Shown piece after piece: positions 31,630 through 40,904 of a stretch of 64,000 nt of DNA (its first letter is position 1; each line of letters begins with the position of its first letter). A program made the translations under genes and the position numbers. Source of the stretch: JAUZOB01 sp963692465 (GTDB lineage: Bacteria; Bacteroidota; Bacteroidia; Bacteroidales; Prolixibacteraceae); NCBI GenBank assembly GCA_963692465.1, contig OY829943.1, positions 1,364,001 through 1,428,000 on the forward strand, given 5' to 3'. The notes below the pieces were generated by a model, which saw nothing but the letters and a program-made list of their open reading frames with translations, ran no database searches and had not been told where the DNA came from.

Positions 31630-33732
31630 TTAAATCTTTCCTTTCAAAAAATAAAACAGGAAACTCCAAACATCGGTTGCCTCGTCTATCATTTTCGAAA
31701 CTGGTTTTCCTGCACCATGCCCCGCATTTGTTTCAATACGAACTAACGTCGGATTTTCACCAGTGTTTAGTTCTTGCATACGGGCTATATATTTAAAAGT
31801 ATGTGCAGGAACAACGCGATCATCATGGTCTGCAGTCGTAGCTAAAATAGCAGGATATTTAATTCCCTGTTTAATATTATAATAAGGTGAATATTGATAT
31901 AAATAATGAAACATAGCCTTGCTCTCCTCTGCTGTTCCATAATCTCCCGCCCACGACCAACCAATCGTAAATTTATTGTATCGCAACATATCCATTACTC
32001 CCACCTGAGGAATAGCTGCTCTAAAAAGATCAGGTCGTTGATTTACTACAGCCCCCACTAATAATCCGCCATTCGATCCACCCATCAACGCTAATTTCTG
32101 AGGAATTGTATATTTTTCTTTAATTAGATATTCTGCAACCGAAATACAATCGTCAAAAACATTCTGTTTATGCATTTTCATTCCTGCCTCATGCCAACTT
32201 TCGCCATACTCCCCTCCTCCACGAAGACAGGCCATGGCATAAATTCCGCCATTCTCAGCCCAAACAATATTCTTCACAGAAAAAGACGGAGTCAGACTAA
32301 TATCAAATCCACCATAACCATAAAGCAATGTCGGATTATTTGAATCCTTTTTTATCCCCTTTTTATACAAAAGGAAAACAGGAATTTTCGTACCATTCTT
32401 TCCCGGACAAAATACTTGCTCTACGACAAACTCATCCGGATTAAATGCCGCTGGCGACTGAAAATAGAGCGTTGATTTTTCTGTTTGAAAGTCGTAACGA
32501 AATATTTTCACCGGAGTATTCATCGAAGTGTAAGAATAACACACCCAATTTTCATCCTTCTTCCCACTGATTGCATTGACGGTGCCAATACCCGGCAGTT
32601 TTATCTCCGACTTAAACACTCCATTGTGATCATACAATGAGATCTCAGAATGAGCATCTTTCATATACAAACACACAAAGCAATGATTCACAACCTGACA
32701 ACTTTGCAAAACTTCTTTCTGTTCGGGAATTATCGTCTGCCAATCTTTCTCTGCCGGATGATTACAATTCACCTTAATAAGTCGAAAACATGGAGCTTTA
32801 TAGTTTGTCAGGAAATAAAGGTCATCTCCTTCATCATCAATGAATGCGAACTGCGAATCAAAATCACGACTAATAACTATAGACACACCGTTTTTTAAGC
32901 TCTTTACAGAAAGAGCATTTCCCGAACCCGCCTCCTCCTGACTCAGAATAAAAAAACGCTTATCTTCACTTATCGCTGCATCAAATAATCGTTTGGGTGC
33001 TTCCCGATTTTCAACTACAAGTCGATCATCAGACTGTCTATCACCTAGTTTATGGAAAAACACTTTATGATATTCACTCGACGCAGTTAACACTTTTGTT
33101 TGAATAGGACGATCAAAGGCAGAATAAAAGAATCCATTTTTATACCATGCGATAGAAGAATATTTGACCCAATAAAGATGATCAGGCAGTAACTGTCCTG
33201 TTTTTATGTCTTTCACGCAAATCTCATTCCAATCCGATCCCGCGCGGGCAATACTGTAAACCAGATACTTTTCATCATCAGACAAAGCCGTTTCCGTCAA
33301 TGCAACAGTTCCGTCTTTCGACAATTTATTCGGATCAAGGACCATCCATCCCTGATTTTTTAAATCATCTGTTGCATATAAAACACTCTGATTTTGCAGT
33401 TTCTCAATTTTCGTATAAAAGAAGAGTCGATGTTTCTTATACGGAACAGTCATCGATGGATAGTTCCACAAGTGGGTCAAACGGTCATGAATCTTTTGTC
33501 GAAATGGGATCTTACCTAAAAATGAATTAGTCAACTGCCGCTGCATTTTCACCCAATCTGCCGTTTCTTCCGACCGATCATTTTCAAGCCAGCGATATGG
33601 ATCTTTAACAGAAACATTCCAATAAATATCTTCCGCCTCAACTTTTTTAGTTATAGGATACTTTATCTGACCCGACAACCGATCACTGAACACAACAATT
33701 AAAACAAACAAAATAATATTTCTTTTTTTCAT
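31630..33732 (-). CDS. Prolyl oligopeptidase, S9A family, exported
   Basis: About 700 residues from ATG 33732, with a signal peptide (hydrophobic segment ending near residue 21, LSGQ). An N-terminal seven-bladed propeller (about 80-420) gates a C-terminal alpha/beta hydrolase: nucleophile motif ALMGGSNGGLLVGA, Asp in TTADHDDRVVPAHTFKY and His in TNAGHGAGKP. It cleaves short proline-containing peptides, in the periplasm given the signal sequence. Normal length for the family. It is a single-gene unit flanked by the TPR/OmpA gene and the pnp terminator. Confidence 0.93.
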   Translation of the reverse strand: MKKRNIILFVLIVVFSDRLSGQIKYPITKKVEAEDIYWNVSVKDPYRWLENDRSEETADWVKMQRQLTNSFLGKIPFRQKIHDRLTHLWNYPSMTVPYKKHRLFFYTKIEKLQNQSVLYATDDLKNQGWMVLDPNKLSKDGTVALTETALSDDEKYLVYSIARAGSDWNEICVKDIKTGQLLPDHLYWVKYSSIAWYKNGFFYSAFDRPIQTKVLTASSEYHKVFFHKLGDRQSDDRLVVENREAPKRLFDAAISEDKRFFILSQEEAGSGNALSVKSLKNGVSIVISRDFDSQFAFIDDEGDDLYFLTNYKAPCFRLIKVNCNHPAEKDWQTIIPEQKEVLQSCQVVNHCFVCLYMKDAHSEISLYDHNGVFKSEIKLPGIGTVNAISGKKDENWVCYSYTSMNTPVKIFRYDFQTEKSTLYFQSPAAFNPDEFVVEQVFCPGKNGTKIPVFLLYKKGIKKDSNNPTLLYGYGGFDISLTPSFSVKNIVWAENGGIYAMACLRGGGEYGESWHEAGMKMHKQNVFDDCISVAEYLIKEKYTIPQKLALMGGSNGGLLVGAVVNQRPDLFRAAIPQVGVMDMLRYNKFTIGWSWAGDYGTAEESKAMFHYLYQYSPYYNIKQGIKYPAILATTADHDDRVVPAHTFKYIARMQELNTGENPTLVRIETNAGHGAGKPVSKMIDEATDVWSFLFYFLKGKI

Positions 33733-33786
33733 GTAAAACAATCTTCATTTCGATCAAAACAAACGCAAAGACCTAATCTTATTTCT

Positions 33787-33794
33787 CAAAAATA
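33787..33794 (-). promoter_or_regulatory. Promoter -7 box for the prolyl oligopeptidase gene
   Basis: TATTTTTG on the minus strand, about 55 bp upstream of the ATG; located between the pnp terminator and the gene. Confidence 0.45.
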
Positions 33795-33840
33795 CGACAT
33801 AAAATTCAAAAAATCAGACATTTTAACAGCTACAAGGCAA

Positions 33841-33872
33841 AAAAAAAGGCTGTCTTGTGTGAGACAGCCTTT
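33841..33872 (-). terminator. Terminator after pnp
   Basis: AAAGGCTGTCT / AGACAGCCTTT, 11-bp stem with loop tgtgtg, then a T-run on the minus strand. It lies 20 bp after the pnp stop and shares the GGCTGTC core with the hairpins near 10.2 and 29.6 kb. Confidence 0.85.
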
Positions 33873-33891
33873 AACTTTTATAATCGAATAG

Positions 33892-36090
33892 TTATTCTCT
33901 TCTTCCACGATCTCCACGATCGTCTCTATCCCCTCGAGGCTGACGCGGACGCGGTTTTGGTTCAATGTATCCTTCCGGTTTTGGAAGCAATGCTCTTCTC
34001 GAAAGTTTCAACTTTCCAGTTCTCTGATCAACTTCAAGTAATTTAACCTCAACAGTATCGCCTTCTTTCAAAACATCTTCAACTGAATCCACTCGTTTCC
34101 AGTCCAGTTCCGAAATATGAAGCAATCCTTCTTTTCCAGGAAGAATTTCAATAAAAGCACCAAAAGCAACAATTGATTTAACTTTTCCTTGATAAACTTC
34201 GCCAACTTCAGGAAGTGCAACAATTGCCCTAATACGATCAAGTGCTGCATCCAGGCATTCCTTATTTGGTCCGGAAACCTGCACTATACCCTTATTATCG
34301 GCTTCTTCAATCGTAATAGTTGTTTTGGTATCTTCCTGCATCTGTTGAATAATCTTTCCACCAGGACCAATAATTGCGCCAATAAAATCTTTTGGAACAG
34401 TCAGTGTTACAATACGAGGAACATTCGGTTTAAAATCCGGCCTCGGTTCAGGAATAACCTCAAGAATCTTACCAAGAATATGCAGACGACCCTCACGAGC
34501 CTGAGCCAAAGCTTCAGCCAGCACCTCATAAGGAAGCCCATCCACCTTGATATCCATCTGTGTAGCAGTAATTCCGTTAACAGTACCGGTCACTTTAAAA
34601 TCCATATCACCCAAATGATCTTCATCACCCAGAATATCGGATAAAATAGCGTATTTCTTATTTTCATCAGTAATCAGTCCCATTGCAATCCCGGAGACAG
34701 GCCTCTTCATTGGAACACCTGCATCATACAAAGCCATCGTTCCAGCACAAACTGTTGCCATAGAAGAGGATCCGTTTGATTCCAGAATATCCGACACTAA
34801 TCTGACAACATAAGGGAAGTTATCAGGAAGCATGGATTTCAGAGCACGATGTGCTAAATTACCATGACCGATCTCACGTCGGCTCAGCCCCCTTGAGGTA
34901 CGAGCCTCTCCTGTACAAAAAGGAGGAAAGTTATAATGAAGCATAAAACGCGTTCTTCCCTGAGTCGTAACGCTATCAATAATTTTCTCATCCATCTTGG
35001 TTCCAAGCGTACAGGTTGATAACGACTGTGTCTCTCCACGAGTAAAAACAGCAGAACCATGTGCACATGGGAGATAATCAACCAAACCCCAAATAGGTCT
35101 AATTTCATTAGTCTTACGACCATCAAGACGAATTCCGTCATCAAGAACCATCCGACGCATTGATTCTTTCTCCACATCATGAAAATAACGCGTAATCATC
35201 GATTCATTAATCTCGCCGGCATCTTTTCCTTCCTTATATTGATCAATAAACCCTTGCTTTATTGCTTCAAAGGCTTCTCCGCGTTCTTTCTTATTTTTCA
35301 CCAACTTCTTTGCCTGCTCGTAACATTTGGTGTAAGTTTCGTCCCAGATCAATTTGCGCAATTCATCATCGTTCACTTCATGGCAATAGGTCCTTTTAAC
35401 TACACCTAGTTCCTGAGCCAATTCAACCTGAGCTTGGCACTGAATTTTGATCGACTCATGAGCAACTTTGATTGCCTCGAGCATTTCTGCCTCCGAAACC
35501 TCTTTCATTTCACCCTCAACCATCATGATATTCTCGGCAGAAGCACCGACCATGATATCGATATCAGCTTTCTTCAATTCAGCAGCAGAAGGATTAATAA
35601 CAAACTTTCCATCAATTCTTGCAACACGAACTTCTGAAATTACACATTCAAGCGGAACATCAGATACGGCAATAGCAGCGGATGCTGCCAAACCAGCCAG
35701 ACTATCCGGCATTTCATTTTCTCCTGCAGAAATCGTCGTAACAGTAACAACCGTTTCTGCATGAAAATCAGCTGGAAACAATGGGCGCAAAGCCCTATCA
35801 ATCAGTCTTGCAGTTAAAATTTCATCATCCGAAGCTTTCCCTTCCCGTTTTAAAAACCCTCCGGGGAATCGCCCTGCTGCGGCATACTTTTCACGATAAT
35901 CAACCGACAAGGGCATAAAATCGACTTCTTCACCGGCTTCCTGTGCCGAAACAACAGTCGCCAGCAGCATGGTGTCACCCATTCTTACAACAACCGACCC
36001 ATCAGCCTGTTTTGCTAAACGACCCGTTTCAATCGTAATCGTTCTGCCATCGCCTAAATCAATTGTCTTAATTGTTCCTATATTCATCAT
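33892..36090 (-). CDS. pnp: Polyribonucleotide nucleotidyltransferase
   Basis: 732 residues: two RNase PH domains (about 1-230 and 320-540; VDFMPLSVDYREKYAAAGRFPGGFLKREGK and GGTQSLSTCTLGT-like segment with ARTSRGLSRREIGHGNLA), a KH domain (about 570-625, IGAIIGPGGKIIQQMQ) and an S1 domain (about 640-705, YQGKVKSIVAFGAFIEILPGKEGLLHISEL). The C-terminus ends in an Arg/Asp-rich repeat tail. It degrades RNA by phosphorolysis. Located downstream of rpsO as in many bacteria, although a hairpin lies between the two. Confidence 0.97.
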   Translation of the reverse strand: MMNIGTIKTIDLGDGRTITIETGRLAKQADGSVVVRMGDTMLLATVVSAQEAGEEVDFMPLSVDYREKYAAAGRFPGGFLKREGKASDDEILTARLIDRALRPLFPADFHAETVVTVTTISAGENEMPDSLAGLAASAAIAVSDVPLECVISEVRVARIDGKFVINPSAAELKKADIDIMVGASAENIMMVEGEMKEVSEAEMLEAIKVAHESIKIQCQAQVELAQELGVVKRTYCHEVNDDELRKLIWDETYTKCYEQAKKLVKNKKERGEAFEAIKQGFIDQYKEGKDAGEINESMITRYFHDVEKESMRRMVLDDGIRLDGRKTNEIRPIWGLVDYLPCAHGSAVFTRGETQSLSTCTLGTKMDEKIIDSVTTQGRTRFMLHYNFPPFCTGEARTSRGLSRREIGHGNLAHRALKSMLPDNFPYVVRLVSDILESNGSSSMATVCAGTMALYDAGVPMKRPVSGIAMGLITDENKKYAILSDILGDEDHLGDMDFKVTGTVNGITATQMDIKVDGLPYEVLAEALAQAREGRLHILGKILEVIPEPRPDFKPNVPRIVTLTVPKDFIGAIIGPGGKIIQQMQEDTKTTITIEEADNKGIVQVSGPNKECLDAALDRIRAIVALPEVGEVYQGKVKSIVAFGAFIEILPGKEGLLHISELDWKRVDSVEDVLKEGDTVEVKLLEVDQRTGKLKLSRRALLPKPEGYIEPKPRPRQPRGDRDDRGDRGRRE

Positions 36091-36147
36091 TCTTTTTCAA
36101 AAATTTCTATAATACGTTCGTTCAATGGGTAGGGCTATTATAAACAG

Positions 36148-36178
36148 AAAAAAGGCAATTTTTGCAACTGCCTTTTTT
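36148..36178 (-). terminator. Hairpin between rpsO and pnp
   Basis: AAAAAAGGCA / TGCCTTTTTT, 10-bp stem with an 11-nt loop, 13 bp after the rpsO stop. It likely terminates or tempers transcription into pnp. Confidence 0.75.
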
Positions 36179-36191
36179 CCGACAAATCATA

Positions 36192-36461
36192 CTATCTACG
36201 CAGATTTAATTCTTTTACAATTGCACGATAACGTTCAATGTCTTTTCTTTTCAAATAATCAAGAAGTCTTCTTCTCTTTCCAACCAAACGAATTAAGGAA
36301 CGTTGTGTTCCAAAATCTTTCTTATTCAATTTCAAATGTTCTGTCAGGTGATTCACACGGAATGAAAACAAGGCAATTTGCCCTTCAATGGACCCTGTGT
36401 CTTTTTCTGACTTACCGAACTTCGAGAAAAAATTCTTTTTTACTTCCGAATCTAAATACAT
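36192..36461 (-). CDS. rpsO: 30S ribosomal protein S15
   Basis: 89 residues. Seen: KSEKDTGSIEGQIALFSFRVNHLTEHLKLNKKDFGTQRSLIRLVGKRRRLLDYLKRKDIERYRAIVKELNLRR segments typical of S15, which binds the 16S central domain early in assembly. Length is standard. No clear TAnnTTTG box lies upstream. Confidence 0.97.
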   Translation of the reverse strand: MYLDSEVKKNFFSKFGKSEKDTGSIEGQIALFSFRVNHLTEHLKLNKKDFGTQRSLIRLVGKRRRLLDYLKRKDIERYRAIVKELNLRR

Positions 36462-36664
36462 AATTCCTATTGCTTAAGTTATACAATATTTAAACTGCAA
36501 CATCCTTTTCGATCGAAACAGCTTAAAATCAAATTACAAAACTTCGCCAAAAATAAGCAAAATTCTTGATTCCAAAACTATTAATATTCTTTATTCAACA
36601 AACTGACTGAATATTATTTTCCTATCAGAAAGAATACTTCATTTAAAGAATTCCTCCCCAACAA

Positions 36665-37684
36665 TCAATTATGCAATATCTTCTGAAAAGAAGCTATCTG
36701 CTCCTGGGTCCCCAAGACAAAAAGGTATAGATTCGAGGTTAAAACATATTCTCCCGAAGGGTTCACCACATATTCACCATCAGCATCTCGGATTCCGACC
36801 ACTGTCGTTCCCGAATGATTATCAACCAACAAATCCTTCAACATTTGCCCTTTTCTTCTCTCAGCAAGTAATCGACAGGATATTTCCACAAGTCCTTCAT
36901 CAAGATCATTCTTTATAATTAGGTGATCAACAAAATCAACCACATCCGGTTGAAGAACAAGTTTAGCCATTCGAGATCCACCTATCCGCTCCGGCATAAT
37001 AACATTTGTGGCTCCGGCCCTTTTTAATTTGATATCCGAATTAGGTTCCGAAGCACGACTTATAATTCGAATTCGTGGATTTAGACTTCTTGCCGTCAAA
37101 ACCACAAAAACATTATCTGCATCACTCGGAGTTGTTGCCACTAAGGCACTCGCCTGTCGCACTCCTGCAAGTTCCAGCATCTCTTCGTGAATTGCATCAC
37201 CCCTTACATATAAAAATTCAGGATGCTCACGAATTCGTTCAATAACATTATCTCGTTTTTCTATGATGACAAAGGGTTTCTTATGTGCTGCCAGCTCCAG
37301 ACAGACCTGCTCTCCATTGCGACCAAACCCACACACAATAACATGATTCCGAAGTTTTTCCACTTTCCGTATAACTCTTATTATTTTTAAATGCGCAATA
37401 AATTCTCCATCGAAAATAAAACTGACCAATTTTGAACCTACATAAGCCAACGTTCCCAGACTAAAGATAATCAAAATTGCAGTAAAAATCTTTCCTTCAT
37501 TACTCAACGGATGAACTTCATTAAAGCCAACAGTCGAGATTGTTATTATGGTCATAAAGAAAGCATCAATAAAGTTATAATGCTCAATAGACATAAACCC
37601 CGCAATTCCAGCTACAATAGTCAGAACGTATAGAATTACAGCATTACGAATCGCAGAACTTGGGATCATCCGATATTTATACAT
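36665..37684 (-). CDS. Two-helix potassium channel with RCK (TrkA) domains
   Basis: 339 residues: two membrane helices (about 12-33 and 64-90) around a pore loop with filter TISTVGFNEV, then a TrkA-N Rossmann domain (about 112-230, VIVCGFGRNGEQVCLELAAHKKPFVIIEK) and a TrkA-C domain (about 250-335). This is the MthK-type ligand-gated architecture, with filter GFNE in place of GYGD, which should still favour potassium though less certainly. Its start overlaps the end of the DUF2851 gene by 8 nt, implying coupling. Ligand unknown. Confidence 0.9.
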   Translation of the reverse strand: MYKYRMIPSSAIRNAVILYVLTIVAGIAGFMSIEHYNFIDAFFMTIITISTVGFNEVHPLSNEGKIFTAILIIFSLGTLAYVGSKLVSFIFDGEFIAHLKIIRVIRKVEKLRNHVIVCGFGRNGEQVCLELAAHKKPFVIIEKRDNVIERIREHPEFLYVRGDAIHEEMLELAGVRQASALVATTPSDADNVFVVLTARSLNPRIRIISRASEPNSDIKLKRAGATNVIMPERIGGSRMAKLVLQPDVVDFVDHLIIKNDLDEGLVEISCRLLAERRKGQMLKDLLVDNHSGTTVVGIRDADGEYVVNPSGEYVLTSNLYLFVLGTQEQIASFQKILHN

Positions 37685-38945
37685 TGGCTAATATTTTATT
37701 CCCTATTTGACAATTCAGACAATTCCTTTTTTCACAATATTCTTTACGTAATTCCAGCAGAGCCTGTGTTTCAAAAGCATTTTCAGCTTTAATCCCTGCC
37801 TCTTTCCAATCTCTTATCCTCCGATTATTCTCCGGATGCAAATGCTCAAGCATTTCCAACGACCGATCTTTCAATTCCTGCTGATTTGAATGTTCTCCAT
37901 ATACAAAAATGACCGGAACAACCGTGTTAATAATGATATTTTCCAATGCCTCATTACCGAGATTTTTAATCCGGTATAATGAACACGTATTAAAAGAATA
38001 GTGATTATTCCAATACGCTGAAGCCTGGGTTTGAAAAAACAATTTCATTTTATCAAACTCCACTGTCTCTATAATCCTCGAAAATAATCCATGTGATCGA
38101 GAAATCAAAGACGACAGCTGTGCAATTCTTATTGTTGGAAAATTCACCGGTCTCAAGCGCAAGAACTTCCATAAATATTCTGCAATCGGATGAAGCTGAT
38201 ATTTCTTAGACAAAAAATCATATTCTTTCTTCAATGTCATAGAATACTCATCACCATTTTCCACTTTTGAAAGTAAACCAGACTGTCCGAAAAACAAAGC
38301 TTCGGTCTGAAAAAGATTTCCGGAATGATGTTCCAATACCGAAAGAGGTAAGGATCTGGACAATAGTTCAAAAGGAAGAGCATTCACTCTGAACCCAAAA
38401 TTTTTAGCCAACAGGCAATAGAACACCTCATTCCAATCATCATTCGTTTCTTTCAATAGATGTAGTATATCATTTGTCCTGTTTTGTAAACGTTCAACCA
38501 TAAGTCGATGCATCCAGAGCTTAATTAACATTGGATCAACCTTGCAAAAATCATCACGACAAGCAAGCCACTCCCCACTCCCGACAAGATTCTCATACTT
38601 TGAGTTAATCGTTGCACTAACCGGTAGAATCAAACAAGGCAATTCCTCTCCGTTTCGTTCCACTAATGCATCATTCTCTCCTACCACATGAAGAATAACA
38701 TTACGATAAGCATCATCACCCTGATGTCCATGTCTCTGCCAATCCGAAGAACGAAGATGAACCTCTACATTACCAGCCCAAAGTGTATTTCCAATACGAA
38801 TTTTAGCATTAAAAAAATCAGGTCCCGCATCCGTATTCAGCCATCCTTGATTCAATATCTGTACTTGTTCTCCATTGGTCGTCTTTAATCCTTTTTGGGA
38901 GAAATATTGATGTTGCCAAATATACTGGAGTAATTTTTCTTTCAT
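37677..38945 (-). CDS. DUF2851-family protein
   Basis: 422 residues, cytoplasmic, without signal or membrane segments. The N-terminus EKLLQYIWQHQYFSQKGLKTTNGEQVQILNQGW and GPDFFNAKIRIGNTLWAGNVEVHLRSSDWQRHGHQGDDAYRNVILHVVGEND are the hallmarks of DUF2851, whose core looks like a nuclease-type (PD-D/ExK-like) fold. The C-terminus ends with a cysteine cluster (C-x4-C-x2-C: EKRNCLNCQ, about 408-416) which may bind metal. Function unknown. First gene of a unit with the RCK channel. Confidence 0.8.
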   Translation of the reverse strand: MKEKLLQYIWQHQYFSQKGLKTTNGEQVQILNQGWLNTDAGPDFFNAKIRIGNTLWAGNVEVHLRSSDWQRHGHQGDDAYRNVILHVVGENDALVERNGEELPCLILPVSATINSKYENLVGSGEWLACRDDFCKVDPMLIKLWMHRLMVERLQNRTNDILHLLKETNDDWNEVFYCLLAKNFGFRVNALPFELLSRSLPLSVLEHHSGNLFQTEALFFGQSGLLSKVENGDEYSMTLKKEYDFLSKKYQLHPIAEYLWKFLRLRPVNFPTIRIAQLSSLISRSHGLFSRIIETVEFDKMKLFFQTQASAYWNNHYSFNTCSLYRIKNLGNEALENIIINTVVPVIFVYGEHSNQQELKDRSLEMLEHLHPENNRRIRDWKEAGIKAENAFETQALLELRKEYCEKRNCLNCQIGNKILANV

Positions 38946-39136
38946 TGATCTGCCTTTCGGGAATGCATAAACTTATCACCCCGCTTTTCTCCTTTAAAAT
39001 TATAAAAATAATACTTTTTTACCTGTTTTTTCGTTCATATTTAAGACACCCTTTTTTAACAACACGCCAATTTATCATTTGCCAACGTCAAAATACACTT
39101 ATCCCAAGAATTAATTATTTTTCCGAAGATCAGTAC

Positions 39137-39169
39137 TTTCAATAGAATAAACAAATTGTATTATCTTTG
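39137..39169 (+). promoter_or_regulatory. Promoter of the metal-efflux operon
   Basis: TTTC (39137-39140), 21 bp, TATCTTTG (39162-39169). Transcription would start near 39176, about 18 nt before the TTG start codon of the histidine-rich protein. No obvious metal-regulator dyad was found. Confidence 0.6.
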
Positions 39170-39193
39170 AAAAGATTTTAACAATAAGGGTCT

Positions 39194-39583
39194 TTGAAAC
39201 AGATTATCAACAGGTGCTTAGTACTTATTCTAATTCCTGCTATTTGCTGGCTCTTTACGAGTGCTCTTATTTTTCAGCATTCTCATATTCTAGCAGATGG
39301 AAGTGTAATAACCCATTCACACCCATACACCCCAGATAAAAATCATTCCCCATTCCAGTCACACAAACACTCTTCTCAGTCGTTATTGGCCATCGGACAG
39401 ATATCGCACCCCCATGCACTAACGGTAGCTTCAATTGCAACAGCATGGATCTGTCTTCAAAAAATATACACACTACCTATTCCCAATAGTAGTAGTTTCC
39501 ACCCCCATAATTTTTCCTATTACGGAATATACAGAGCGCCCCCGCAATTTTTCCTTTCACAAACAATCAGGACAATAGCGTAA
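39194..39583 (+). CDS. Histidine-rich membrane protein leading the metal-efflux operon
   Basis: 129 residues. The only usable start is TTG (39194), because TAA lies just upstream in frame and no ATG or GTG is present; GGG before it could serve as RBS. A hydrophobic N-terminus (about 8-28) is followed by a periplasmic segment with eleven histidines in all, clustered as HxH, HSH, HKH and HPH pairs (29/31, 41/43, 57/59, 72/74, 103/105), and a second hydrophobic segment (75-94). It is likely a metal-binding or metal-delivery accessory of the efflux system encoded directly downstream. I do not know a characterised homologue; similar small His-rich proteins precede CusA/CzcA-like operons in other Bacteroidota. 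Confidence 0.7.
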   Translation: MKQIINRCLVLILIPAICWLFTSALIFQHSHILADGSVITHSHPYTPDKNHSPFQSHKHSSQSLLAIGQISHPHALTVASIATAWICLQKIYTLPIPNSSSFHPHNFSYYGIYRAPPQFFLSQTIRTIA

Positions 39584-39642
39584 ATAGCTAGTCATCATTA
39601 TCACAATCAAATAAATCATCATTTATTCATATCTCCCATTGT

Positions 39643-40896
39643 ATGAAATTAAAATTTCTTGCATGCGGGTTGATGTTGCTATGTTTTAGCTTCAACTTGC
39701 ATGCTCAGAACAAGGTATCCCTGAGAGATGTTATAATCTTAGCAAGGAAAAACAATCCTTTTTACAAGACAGAAAAGATGAATATTGAAATTGCAAAGAC
39801 GGCAGTCTCTACCGCATCTTTACGACCCAATCCCAATTTAAACTTTTCCGTCCAACAAATTCCTTCCGCCAAAAATTTTGCCCCTAATACAGGATTCTTT
39901 TCATCCGCAAATCGTCAGGTTACCTATCAGGTCGGGGAAACCATCCCCCTTAAAGGACAACGAAAATATAAAATTGACATCGCGAATGCAGACTTAGACA
40001 TCTCCAAAACCAGTCTTTCCGATTACGAAAGGAATCTATTGAATGATGCCTCTCAAAAATGGTTGGACTTATGGTTTGCTAATAAAAAGCTGGACCTCAT
40101 CATTAAGGCAAAAAGGTATTCCGACACCCTGCTGATTACAAACAAAATTCGATTACGAAACCAAGTCATCACGACAACAGAATTCACCCGGACCCAAATA
40201 ATTGATGAACAATACCAGCTAATGTTGCTCAATGCTCAACAGGAATTAAATAGTGCCGAAAAAAATCTATCAGTCACAATTGGTATAAATGACAGTATTA
40301 AAATTGATGATACTCCCATCCTATTTCCTATTCCAATTTCAGACTCTGTCGATTCTCTGATCAACTATGCTCTTCAGAATCGCACCGATATTCTATCTGG
40401 CAAAAGGGCAGAAGACCGGGCTAAGATAGACGAGATGCTACAGGAAGCCAATAAATACCAACCTCCTGAAGTAGGGCTAAGCTACAGCACACAAAATAAA
40501 GTGGGCTACATCGGAGCTTATATTAATATTCCGATCCCAGTCTTCGATCGAAATGAGGGAGAGATAAACCGTGCAAAGATCACTTCTGCACAAGCCCATA
40601 GTCTGACAGATGCAAATTGTAAAAAAGTAAAATCAGAAATTCAAAATGCTTACAATCAATATCAGACTTGTAAATCCGCTTTTGAAAAACATAAGATGGT
40701 TTACTCCAAATCAGAAGACGTTCTCAACAATGTAAAGATGAGCTATATTAAAGGAGGGACAACGATTCTGGACTACCTTGAAGCAGAAAAAAGTTGGTTC
40801 GATATGCAAAACGACTACTTTGAATCTCTTTACAATTATCGCAAGAGTTATCTTCAGCTATTGGTTTCCAGTAACTTAATTCTAAACATTCAATAA
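39643..40896 (+). CDS. czcC: TolC/CzcC-family outer-membrane efflux protein
   Basis: 417 residues with a signal peptide (LHA|Q near residue 21). Two outer-membrane-factor repeats with long coiled-coil helices (about 130-215 and 310-400) and the family GAYINIPIPVFDRNEGEINRAK strand-turn segment. It forms the outer-membrane exit duct of a tripartite RND pump. The symbol marks the operon type, not a proven substrate. 8 bp before the adaptor gene. Confidence 0.85.
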   Translation: MKLKFLACGLMLLCFSFNLHAQNKVSLRDVIILARKNNPFYKTEKMNIEIAKTAVSTASLRPNPNLNFSVQQIPSAKNFAPNTGFFSSANRQVTYQVGETIPLKGQRKYKIDIANADLDISKTSLSDYERNLLNDASQKWLDLWFANKKLDLIIKAKRYSDTLLITNKIRLRNQVITTTEFTRTQIIDEQYQLMLLNAQQELNSAEKNLSVTIGINDSIKIDDTPILFPIPISDSVDSLINYALQNRTDILSGKRAEDRAKIDEMLQEANKYQPPEVGLSYSTQNKVGYIGAYINIPIPVFDRNEGEINRAKITSAQAHSLTDANCKKVKSEIQNAYNQYQTCKSAFEKHKMVYSKSEDVLNNVKMSYIKGGTTILDYLEAEKSWFDMQNDYFESLYNYRKSYLQLLVSSNLILNIQ

Positions 40897-40904
40897 TTTT
40901 TCAC

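Noticed and set aside
34189..35764. Long antisense ORFs opposite pnp
   Set aside because: They are shadows of a strongly conserved gene, without recognisable domains or promoters.
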